Positions 14,492 through 20,600 of a stretch of DNA of 32,342 bases are shown piece after piece. A program made the translations under genes and the position numbers. The stretch is from a bacterium (lineage in GTDB: Bacteria > Bacteroidota > Bacteroidia > Cytophagales > Cyclobacteriaceae): contig JANSWY010000062.1 in assembly GCA_024743255.1 (NCBI GenBank), positions 1-32,342 of the forward strand, written 5' to 3'. Position 1 is the stretch's first letter; each line of letters opens with the position of its first letter. The notes under the pieces were generated by a model that worked only from the letters and a program-made list of their open reading frames with translations, did not search any database and had not been told where the DNA came from.

Positions 14492-15700
14492 ATGAATTAT
14501 GGAGACAGGTTGTTAGATGCAATTGGAATCAAAAGAAGCGATAAGAGTTCATTAAAGAAAGTTTGCGACTTATTGAAAATAAAGTCTAAAGATCTGTTGT
14601 ATTATAATGACAATAATATTTTACCTGATAAGTCGATATTAGATCTTCTAAATGAAAATTATCATATATCAGAAACGGAGCTTAAGCTTGCAATGGGTCT
14701 TCTAGATTTGGAACTAATCGAGAGGATCGCCGAAAAATCTAAAGCTATTTCGGAATTGATCTCTGAGCCTAAGAGTTCCAGTCAAATTGATAAACCTAAA
14801 ATGAAGTTTGAAACCTCGTTAGGGCAATTATATCAGGGAGATTGTATTGAGTTAATGAAATCCCTGGATGATAATTCCGTTGACATGGTGTTTGCAGATC
14901 CACCATTCAACCTAAACAAAGATTATCCATCCGGAATGAATGATAATATAAAGGAGATTGAATATCTAAAATGGTCCGAGAAGTGGTTATTGGAATCATG
15001 CCGAATTTTAAAAGATGGAGGTAGTCTATTAATCTGGAATCTACCAAAATGGAATATTCAATATGCCAAGTTCCTGACGAACTACTTAAATTTTAGACAT
15101 TGGATTGCTGTTGACATAAAGTATTCTCTTCCAATTTCTGGAAGACTCTATCCATCCCATTACTCATTACTGTACTTCACTAAGGGAAACAAAAAACACA
15201 CATTTCATCCAGATAGATTACCAATGGAAGTTTGTAATAAATGTTATAACGAACTTAAAGATTACGGGGGATATAAGAGTAAAATGAATCCAAATGGCAT
15301 TAACCAATCGGATGTTTGGTATGACATACCCCCAGTTAGACACAACAAATTTAAAGCTCGAAAGGAAGCAAACGAACTATCTATCAAATTATTAGATAGA
15401 ATAATCGAGATGAGCACCAATCCTGGAGATTTGATATTCGATCCTTTTGGTGGTGCAGGCACAACCTACATTACATCTGAACTAAAGGATAGAAGATGGA
15501 TTGGCATTGAATTAGGAACTGTACAACCGATTATTGACAGATTCAATAGAATTGATGATGAAAGGGATTTAATGGAAAGGTACAGGTCTTCTTACAATCA
15601 GCTGTTCCCTCAAAAAATAAAAGTAAATAGAAAAAAAAGAGGAATCTGGACAGATGATACTTTTTTAGAAAAGGATTTGGATAATCAGACCTTGTTTTGA
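14492..15700 (+). CDS. Beta-class DNA methyltransferase with N-terminal HTH-like extension
   Basis: A 402-residue protein that methylates the site cut by the adjacent nuclease, presumably protecting the host. Residues about 1-95 form a helical extension (L-K-K-V-C-D-L-L-K-I-K-S-K-D-L-L-Y) that could be an HTH used for autoregulation, as in M.EcoRII/M.SsoII-type enzymes. The catalytic part starts with L-Y-Q-G-D-C-I-E-L-M. Motif IV Asp136-P-P-Phe139 precedes motif I D-P-F-G-G-A-G-T-T (317-325), the beta-class order. DPPF favours N6-adenine over N4-cytosine. A C-terminal basic tail ends the protein. An unusually good AGGAG (14484-14488) precedes the ATG, rare in this phylum, perhaps ensuring early expression after entry into a new host. 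Confidence 0.9.
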   Translation: MNYGDRLLDAIGIKRSDKSSLKKVCDLLKIKSKDLLYYNDNNILPDKSILDLLNENYHISETELKLAMGLLDLELIERIAEKSKAISELISEPKSSSQIDKPKMKFETSLGQLYQGDCIELMKSLDDNSVDMVFADPPFNLNKDYPSGMNDNIKEIEYLKWSEKWLLESCRILKDGGSLLIWNLPKWNIQYAKFLTNYLNFRHWIAVDIKYSLPISGRLYPSHYSLLYFTKGNKKHTFHPDRLPMEVCNKCYNELKDYGGYKSKMNPNGINQSDVWYDIPPVRHNKFKARKEANELSIKLLDRIIEMSTNPGDLIFDPFGGAGTTYITSELKDRRWIGIELGTVQPIIDRFNRIDDERDLMERYRSSYNQLFPQKIKVNRKKRGIWTDDTFLEKDLDNQTLF

Positions 15701-15703
15701 AGG

Positions 15704-15726
15704 TTTTGTTCTTCGTTTGTACTTTT
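15704..15726. repeat. Putative integrase arm-type site on the right side of the island
   Basis: Bases 15704-15722 match 8069-8087 at 16 of 19 positions and 15717-15726 repeat TTGTACTTTT from 8008-8017. The stretch begins just after the methyltransferase stop and ends 37 bases before attR. Confidence 0.5.
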
Positions 15727-15763
15727 AAAACCATAACTCATTGAAAATCAAATCAATTTAAGA

Positions 15764-15781
15764 TTCTGTATTGGGAAGTAA
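15764..15781 (+). repeat. attR: right attachment repeat, displaced mnmE 3' end
   Basis: TTCTGTATTGGGAAGTAA, preceded by TTAAGA, reads L-R-F-C-I-G-K-stop, an mnmE tail without the rest of the gene. It matches attL at 15 of 18 bases and is one base different from the SGI1 attachment sequence as I recall it. The chromosomal MarR gene promoter begins about 40 bases further on. Confidence 0.85.
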
Positions 15782-15822
15782 TAGCTTTCAAGTTTAAGGT
15801 TGGTTAAAATTTTAGAATTTAC

Positions 15823-15861
15823 AATTAGTTGACTAAATCAACTAATTATTTGTATATTTAG
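15823..15861 (+). promoter_or_regulatory. Promoter and palindromic operator of the MarR gene
   Basis: AATTAGTTGA-N5-TCAACTAATT (15823-15847) is a perfect 10-bp-arm inverted repeat. Inside it, TTG (15829-15831) is followed after 21 bases by TATATTTA (15853-15860), fitting -33/-7 elements. A MarR dimer bound here would block the promoter, so autoregulation is likely. A shorter version with the same spacing lies before the next gene. Confidence 0.75.
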
Positions 15862-15864
15862 TAG

Positions 15865-16293
15865 ATGAATAAAGATTTGGTTGCTGAAATAAGAAGTTTT
15901 AATCGGTTTTATACACAAATAATTGGATTACTAGACAGGCACATTCTTAGCAGTGAGTTTTCATTACCCGAAGTAAGAGTAATGTATGAAATCAATCACT
16001 CTCCAGGAATTACAGCATCGGAAATCATTGAAAATTTAGGTCTGGATAAAGGATATCTAAGCAGAATACTGAAAAAGCTCGAAAAGCATAAGCTTATTAT
16101 GAAGACAATTTCTTCGGAAGATAAGAGAGCTATTAATCTATTCCTATCTAAGCATGGGCAAATAGAGTACAATAGGTTGGATACTGCTTCTTCTAATCAG
16201 ATTAGAGATATACTGGATGGTTATTCACAAAATGACATTGAAGTAATGGTAACTAAGATGAATGAAATTAAAATGATCCTACAGGGAAAGTAG
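15865..16293 (+). CDS. MarR-family transcriptional regulator
   Basis: A 142-residue winged-helix dimeric regulator. The N-terminal helix contains R-S-F-N-R-F-Y-T-Q. The HTH region has S-L-P-E-V-R-V-M-Y-E-I, G-I-T-A-S-E-I-I-E-N-L-G-L-D-K-G-Y-L-S-R-I-L-K-K-L-E, and a wing with S-S-E-D-K-R-A-I-N-L-F-L-S. Length and layout are normal. Families of this type fused or linked to GNAT acetyltransferases are common, and here the GNAT gene follows after 48 bases. A strong palindrome covers its promoter, and a matching half-length palindrome precedes the GNAT gene, so both genes are probably its targets. The inducing ligand is unknown. Confidence 0.88.
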   Translation: MNKDLVAEIRSFNRFYTQIIGLLDRHILSSEFSLPEVRVMYEINHSPGITASEIIENLGLDKGYLSRILKKLEKHKLIMKTISSEDKRAINLFLSKHGQIEYNRLDTASSNQIRDILDGYSQNDIEVMVTKMNEIKMILQGK

Positions 16294-16311
16294 CCTATTT
16301 TTTTACCTACA

Positions 16312-16328
16312 TAGTTGACAATGTCAAC
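16312..16328. promoter_or_regulatory. Second MarR-type operator before the GNAT gene
   Basis: GTTGACA-A-TGTCAAC (16314-16328) is a perfect 15-base palindrome. Together with the preceding TA it gives TAGTTGAC-N4-TCAAC, the same bases and the same TTGA-N5-TCAA spacing as in the operator at 15823-15847. It argues that ATG 16321, inside the palindrome, is not the real GNAT start. Confidence 0.6.
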
Positions 16329-16341
16329 AAAAATCAGAATT

Positions 16342-16854
16342 ATGAAAAAGCAAATTAGAATTGAAGACATTAAAATCAGGACCCAGCTAAAGCCTGGTGA
16401 TTTAGGATATATTATGCATCGTCACGGGAAGATGTATCATGAAGAATACAATTATGGAATTGAATTTGAAACCTATGTTGGTGCGGGACTTCATGAGTTT
16501 TACAGTCAGTACGATCAAAAGCTTGATAGAGTCTGGGTTTGTGAGTATAATGAGTTAATTGTTGGTTTCATTCTTCTAATGCATCGTCCTAATAACACTG
16601 CGCAATTGCGATACTTCTATTTGGAAAAGGAATATCGAGGAATTGGCTTGGGTAAAAAGTTAATGGACCTATTTATCGAATTCATGAATGCCGTTGGTTA
16701 TGATTCTGCATATCTTTTAACTACTGATGAGTTACCAACTGCTGCGTCACTTTACACGAGGCATGGGTTCAAATTAACGAAAACATATTCCTCTGCCCTA
16801 TTCAATAATGAGGTAAAAGAACAACGATACGATTTGATTTTACAGAGCAGATAA
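16342..16854 (+). CDS. GNAT-family N-acetyltransferase
   Basis: A cytoplasmic acetyltransferase of about 170 residues. The acetyl-CoA loop is seen in E-K-E-Y-R-G-I-G-L-G-K-K-L-M, preceded by the strand A-Q-L-R-Y-F-Y-L, and the late strand contains A-S-L-Y-T-R-H-G-F. The acceptor cannot be predicted; MarR-linked relatives acetylate small amines or proteins. I chose ATG 16342 because the upstream ATG 16321 lies in the operator-like palindrome; ATG 16321 would add seven residues. It is downstream of and in the same direction as the MarR gene, probably in its regulon. Confidence 0.82.
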   Translation: MKKQIRIEDIKIRTQLKPGDLGYIMHRHGKMYHEEYNYGIEFETYVGAGLHEFYSQYDQKLDRVWVCEYNELIVGFILLMHRPNNTAQLRYFYLEKEYRGIGLGKKLMDLFIEFMNAVGYDSAYLLTTDELPTAASLYTRHGFKLTKTYSSALFNNEVKEQRYDLILQSR

Positions 16855-16897
16855 GGGTTCCGCATTCTCAATTGTTCTTTGTTTAAATTTTAGAACT

Positions 16898-17413
16898 ATG
16901 AGAATATTTTTTACCGCCATTGCGGTTTCCTTAATGGTCGTTTCATGCAGCACACCACAAAAACCAGAACCACAAGAACCTATAAATCCTCTTCTGGGAT
17001 CATGGCAAGTTAAATCCATCCATTGGATCACGCCGGATACTACTTATTCAATCAATGAAGCTCAACCTGGTTTGTTGATGATTAATCCTTCCAGGTATTC
17101 AATCATGTGGACGCCTACTCAAGCTCCGCGAACTCCTTTTGAAAACCTCTCTAACCCTACAGATGAAGAGCTAAAGACTGGATTTCGATCTATTGTATTC
17201 AATGCAGGGACGTATGTTTACACGGATTCTACGCTCACTACTACTGCAGAAATAGCCAAGGTTCCTGGGTTTGAAGGTGGCACTCAATATTACAGATATA
17301 ACCTGAGTGGTAGTGAACTAGAGATCACAATGTTTGATGAGACTTATCCTGATGGTAAGAAACCGGATTGGTTTGGGAAGGTCGAGTCTAAATTTGTATT
17401 GGAGAAGCTTTAA
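16898..17413 (+). CDS. Lipocalin-like domain lipoprotein
   Basis: A 171-residue exported protein. The signal peptide ends in M-V-V-S-C-S, a lipobox with Cys17, followed by a Pro/Glu-rich linker (K-P-E-P-Q-E-P). The mature part begins L-L-G-S-W-Q-V-K-S-I, the typical opening of lipocalin-like domain proteins, followed by predicted beta strands and a conserved-looking F-N-A-G-T-Y segment. It is likely anchored in a membrane facing the periplasm or surface, where such domains bind small hydrophobic ligands; no ligand can be named. It is convergent with the AraC gene 11 bases away and may be transcribed alone. Confidence 0.75.
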   Translation: MRIFFTAIAVSLMVVSCSTPQKPEPQEPINPLLGSWQVKSIHWITPDTTYSINEAQPGLLMINPSRYSIMWTPTQAPRTPFENLSNPTDEELKTGFRSIVFNAGTYVYTDSTLTTTAEIAKVPGFEGGTQYYRYNLSGSELEITMFDETYPDGKKPDWFGKVESKFVLEKL

Positions 17414-17424
17414 TAGCTAAGAAA

Positions 17425-18228
17425 CTATTCAAAAATAATGTCATTGGTGGGTAGTTTCATTTTCGAAAAAAGCTCCCTTGGAGAATAACCAGTGATTTTC
17501 CGACACTCTTTTATGAAATGAGATTGATCATAATAGCCATATGCTAGTGAATCAATGAATTTCCTATTTGGCTTGTGTTTCAAATCATATGAAACTTGCT
17601 GAAAACGAGTTACTTGCCACAATTCTTTTGGAGTAAGGTTAAACTCTTTGCGAATCCACCTTTCAAATGATTTATTGGACATATTTAATCCTTCTGCAAG
17701 GTCACCAACTTTAAATTTACCGGTTAATCTCTCTTCAATCAGCTCAAGGACTTTTTCAATTTGATGATCTATTGCATGTTTACTCAAAGTCTGTTCGATT
17801 AGTGAGTCAATTTTATTGACGTCTATTTCAGGAGCTTCATCAGATATTCCTGAAAGAACAATTTTCTGCTCAACTTCTGGAATTAGACTATTAGCTTCAA
17901 AACTCTTCCATTCCGTTAGAAATCCACTAAATAATGAAAAGCTGAGAATTTTAAGATTGAGTTTTATATTCAAACAAATGAGGTTATCAGGAATATGGTA
18001 TAATGAAGGCTGGTTTGATGCAGGTAAAAAACCTAATGGTCCACTGGATTTAGTCAATTCAGATTCAGCATCCCATTTGATAAACTCACCTTCTTTAACA
18101 AAATAGCATTCAATCATACCATTAGGGATTGTTTTAAGAAATGCTGGTTCTTTGATGATAAATAACTGATACCTGTCCACATATTTGGTCAAAGTTGGAT
18201 TTTTTGGACGTTCTTCAATTAGTATCAT
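17425..18228 (-). CDS. AraC-family transcriptional regulator
   Basis: A 267-residue regulator. The N-terminal half (about 1-140) resembles the sensor domain of Bacteroidota AraC proteins (Y-V-D-R-Y-Q-L-F, I-P-N-G-M-I-E-C-Y-F). The C-terminal AraC HTH pair (about 160-258) shows V-G-D-L-A-E-G-L-N-M-S-N-K-S-F-E-R-W-I, then P-K-E-L-W-Q-V-T-R-F, then F-I-D-S-L-A-Y-G-Y-Y-D-Q-S-H-F-I and G-Y-S-P-R-E-L. All elements are present. It is divergent from the exported alpha/beta hydrolase with a 67-base gap, so the hydrolase gene is the first target to suspect. Effector unknown. Confidence 0.87.
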   Translation of the reverse strand: MILIEERPKNPTLTKYVDRYQLFIIKEPAFLKTIPNGMIECYFVKEGEFIKWDAESELTKSSGPLGFLPASNQPSLYHIPDNLICLNIKLNLKILSFSLFSGFLTEWKSFEANSLIPEVEQKIVLSGISDEAPEIDVNKIDSLIEQTLSKHAIDHQIEKVLELIEERLTGKFKVGDLAEGLNMSNKSFERWIRKEFNLTPKELWQVTRFQQVSYDLKHKPNRKFIDSLAYGYYDQSHFIKECRKITGYSPRELFSKMKLPTNDIIFE

Positions 18229-18267
18229 TTTGTCTAATTCTTACAATTTTTTGGCTATTACCTCTCC

Positions 18268-18275
18268 TACATTTG
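18268..18275 (+). promoter_or_regulatory. -7 element of the hydrolase gene
   Basis: TACATTTG fits TAnnTTTG and lies 20 bases before the ATG at 18296. A TTG at 18251-18253 is only 14 bases upstream, shorter than usual, so activation by the divergent AraC protein would make sense. Confidence 0.45.
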
Positions 18276-18295
18276 AATAAAACTAAAACTTCAAA

Positions 18296-19126
18296 ATGAA
18301 AAAACAAGGACTACTGTTGATTATGAGTTGTGCGGTATTAATGCTGCAAGCTCAAACAAAAATTGAATTAGAAGGAGGAATAAAAGGTAAACGATACTCT
18401 TTCAAACGGGATTGGGGAAATCTCAGTTACGAAGTATTTGGAAAAGGCGAGCCTCTGCTAATTCTCCATGGAAACTCAGGTTCAGCAGCTGGTAGATATC
18501 ATATGATACCAGATATGTTGGAGCATTATCAGGTAATAGCAGTGGATAACAGGTGTCATGGCAGAAGTGATTGTCCTGAGGGGGATTTAGACTACTTCGA
18601 ATTGGCAGATGATGTTATCGCTTTGATGCAATCACTGGGGCATGAGAAATATAGCATATGGGGTCATAGCGATGGAGGTATTTTGGGGTTGATTATTGGT
18701 TATAAAAATACAGATCAAATTGATAGAATGCTTATTTCTGGTGCTAATACCAAACTTTCTGGATTGAAACCGGAATTATTGGAGATGATGAAAAACTATA
18801 ATCAAATATCTGATCCCAGACTGAGAACCCAAGTGGCCTTGATGGCAAATCAGAGAGAAATACAGATGGATAGCCTTCGAAAAGTGGATGTACCGGTTCT
18901 GCTGATGGTTGGCGACAGAGATGCAGTATTAATGAGTCATACCATGGAAATATTTGAAGCATTGCCAAAGGCCAATTTATGTGTTCTACCAGCTACATCG
19001 CATTTTATTAGCAATGAAAAACCGAATCATATTATATACTGGCTCAAAGAGTTTAAAAAGCCATTTTCTGCTCCCTCAACGGTAGAAATTGCCAATGAAA
19101 TAGCAAAGACTATATTTGGAAATTAA
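18296..19126 (+). CDS. Exported alpha/beta hydrolase
   Basis: A 276-residue serine hydrolase. A signal peptide (M-K-K-Q-G-L-L-L-I-M-S-C-A-V-L-M-L-Q-A-Q) precedes the fold. The oxyanion region is L-I-L-H-G-N-S-G-S, the nucleophile elbow is G-H-S-D-G-G, the acid is in V-G-D-R-D-A-V-L, and the catalytic His is in A-T-S-H-F-I. The cap domain is short. The enzyme should act in the periplasm on a small ester, lactone or similar substrate; substrate unknown. It is divergent from the AraC gene and ends at a bidirectional hairpin terminator shared with rsgA. Confidence 0.85.
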   Translation: MKKQGLLLIMSCAVLMLQAQTKIELEGGIKGKRYSFKRDWGNLSYEVFGKGEPLLILHGNSGSAAGRYHMIPDMLEHYQVIAVDNRCHGRSDCPEGDLDYFELADDVIALMQSLGHEKYSIWGHSDGGILGLIIGYKNTDQIDRMLISGANTKLSGLKPELLEMMKNYNQISDPRLRTQVALMANQREIQMDSLRKVDVPVLLMVGDRDAVLMSHTMEIFEALPKANLCVLPATSHFISNEKPNHIIYWLKEFKKPFSAPSTVEIANEIAKTIFGN

Positions 19127-19159
19127 GATTTGGAGTTTTTTGGAATCAGTGAAAAGAAA

Positions 19160-19190
19160 ATGGGGTTGTTTATAAATAGAACAACCCCAT
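19160..19190. terminator. Bidirectional hairpin terminator between the hydrolase gene and rsgA
   Basis: ATGGGGTTGTT (19160-19170) pairs perfectly with 19180-19190 around a 9-base loop. The stem lies 33 bases after the hydrolase stop and 5 bases after the rsgA stop on the other strand. An A-rich stretch precedes it on the plus strand, which gives a T-rich tail for minus-strand transcripts. Confidence 0.75.
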
Positions 19191-19194
19191 AAAT

Positions 19195-20253
19195 CTAGTA
19201 CTTATACCGCTTTCTATGAGCCTTGGCTTCTTTTACCATTTTGCCAAACCTCTTGCCTTGTTGCTTCTTTTCGTGAGTACTTAGTTGAAAACGCTCCTGT
19301 TCTTTGATAAGCTTTAGATAACTGAAATAGACCACTTCACTGATCTCTCCGGATTCATATGCTTCTATAACAGCACAGCCCTCTTCTGAGACATGAGAGC
19401 AGTTTTCATACCTGCAATCTCTTGCATACTCATCAATAACAGGAAACTGATCCGCAAACTCAGAATCCTCCTCAAAACCTACTCCAAGTTCTCTCATTCC
19501 TGGAGTATCAATGATGATCGCACCGGATGGAAGTAAGATCATATCCCTGGTAGTGGTGGTATGTTTCCCTTTGTTATTCCATTCGCTGGTTTCCTGGGTA
19601 TTTCGGTCCCCTGAGTCTGTAATTGAATTAATCAAAGTACTCTTCCCTACTCCGGAAGAACCAATAAGCAAACAGGTCTCACCTGGAATTAGAACCTCCT
19701 TATGCAATGTTTCAATTCCCTCACCAGTCTTATTACTTGTGAAAACCACCTCAACATTTCGTCCCAGAGCATTAATTGATTCCAGAACTGAATTCCTGTC
19801 TTCACATAAGTCACACTTATTGAGAACCACTACAGTCTCTATGCCGCAGGTTGCTGTTTGTACCAGATATCGTTCAAAACGCATGATGTTAAAGTCCCTG
19901 TCCAGACCCTGCATTACGATTACACGATCCAGATTGGTGGCCAGTATTTGTTTGGAAGACTCCTTCCCTGCTGATTTCCTGTAGAACTCATTAAAGCGTG
20001 GTAGCACCTCATTGATGAAACCATCCTGTTCAAATTCAATGAAGGTTACCCAATCCCCTACTTTGGGTTGTTCTTCAGTTTCTGCAGAAATGAGTTGCCC
20101 CATTAGTTCCGTGACTAAAGTTCCATTCTCTGAAATGATGTGAAACTTGAATCCCTGTATAGATATTACCCGACCTACATTGTTGGGGTCTGGTTGGTTT
20201 GATTTTAATTGATTGATATAACTATTCCAGCCGTATGAATATAGTTTTTCCAT
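19195..20253 (-). CDS. rsgA: Small ribosomal subunit biogenesis GTPase RsgA
   Basis: A circularly permuted GTPase (352 residues) that helps mature the 30S subunit. The N-terminal OB domain spans about 20-90. The motif order is permuted: G4 L-N-K-C-D-L comes before G1 G-S-S-G-V-G-K-S-T, then T-T-T-T-R-D and G3 D-T-P-G-M-R-E. The C-terminal zinc-binding module is C-R-Y-E-N-C-S-H-V-S-E-E-G-C, with the C-x4-C-x-H-x5-C spacing expected, followed by a basic tail. This matches the longer YjeQ/RsgA type. It appears monocistronic, with a shared terminator at its 3' end. Upstream 20254-20600 holds no clear gene. Confidence 0.93.
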   Translation of the reverse strand: MEKLYSYGWNSYINQLKSNQPDPNNVGRVISIQGFKFHIISENGTLVTELMGQLISAETEEQPKVGDWVTFIEFEQDGFINEVLPRFNEFYRKSAGKESSKQILATNLDRVIVMQGLDRDFNIMRFERYLVQTATCGIETVVVLNKCDLCEDRNSVLESINALGRNVEVVFTSNKTGEGIETLHKEVLIPGETCLLIGSSGVGKSTLINSITDSGDRNTQETSEWNNKGKHTTTTRDMILLPSGAIIIDTPGMRELGVGFEEDSEFADQFPVIDEYARDCRYENCSHVSEEGCAVIEAYESGEISEVVYFSYLKLIKEQERFQLSTHEKKQQGKRFGKMVKEAKAHRKRYKY

Positions 20254-20600
20254 TTCTTTAAAAAGATTTAATTGATCTGGACATAGGAATAATGCCCATT
20301 AAAAAATGATTATGATTTTAAAATGAAGAGTTGCACCGTAAAGGCTTACAGCACAATTATTCCGGCTATTGAAGGAATGAATGTCATAAGTGCCAAAGAT
20401 AGTGAAGATTGTGGTGTAATGAAGTAAGAATAGATTGGAATTTGGTTTGCCAAATTAGAAAGCTTTTTTATAAGCCCTTTACACCTGTCATCCCGCCAAA
20501 TCTCTTCACTATTGCATCAAGCTGAACTATTGTTTCATTAAAGTATGATTGATCTGAATCCAATGCGGAAGATCCTCAACGCCCTGCAAAAAACCAATAT
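20254..20600. other. Non-coding gap between rsgA and the S9 peptidase gene
   Basis: No convincing gene is seen. A 34-codon plus-strand ORF (20323-20427, starting M-K-S-C-T-V-K-A-Y) has no recognisable relatives and no promoter evidence. A small hairpin AATTTGG-TTTG-CCAAATT (20439-20456) followed by a short T-run near 20464 could terminate plus-strand transcription. The stretch contains the rsgA promoter region on its left side and borders the GC-rich acquired gene on its right. Confidence 0.5.

Larger units (their letters stand above)
7946..15781. mobile_element. Integrated genomic island at the 3' end of mnmE carrying a restriction/ATPase defence module
   Basis: The island of about 7.8 kb is bounded by imperfect 18-bp direct repeats, TTTTGTATTGGAAAGTAG on the left and TTCTGTATTGGGAAGTAA on the right (15 of 18 identical). 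Both encode F-C-I-G-K-stop. It starts with a tyrosine recombinase directly downstream of the left repeat. It contains an excisionase-like HTH protein, a replication-initiator-like protein, an XRE regulator and a four-gene defence module. Parts are visibly more AT-rich than the flanks; for example 10021-10080 has 12 G/C of 60. SGI1 of Salmonella is known to use the same 3' end of trmE/mnmE. No mobilisation relaxase or conjugation gene was seen, so it would depend on a helper for transfer. Confidence 0.87.

Noticed and set aside
19511-19984. 157-codon plus-strand frame
   Set aside because: It is antisense to the conserved GTPase motifs of rsgA.
20323-20427. 34-codon frame between rsgA and the peptidase gene
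   Set aside because: Too short, with no promoter, no similarity and no conserved context; listed only as content of the gap.
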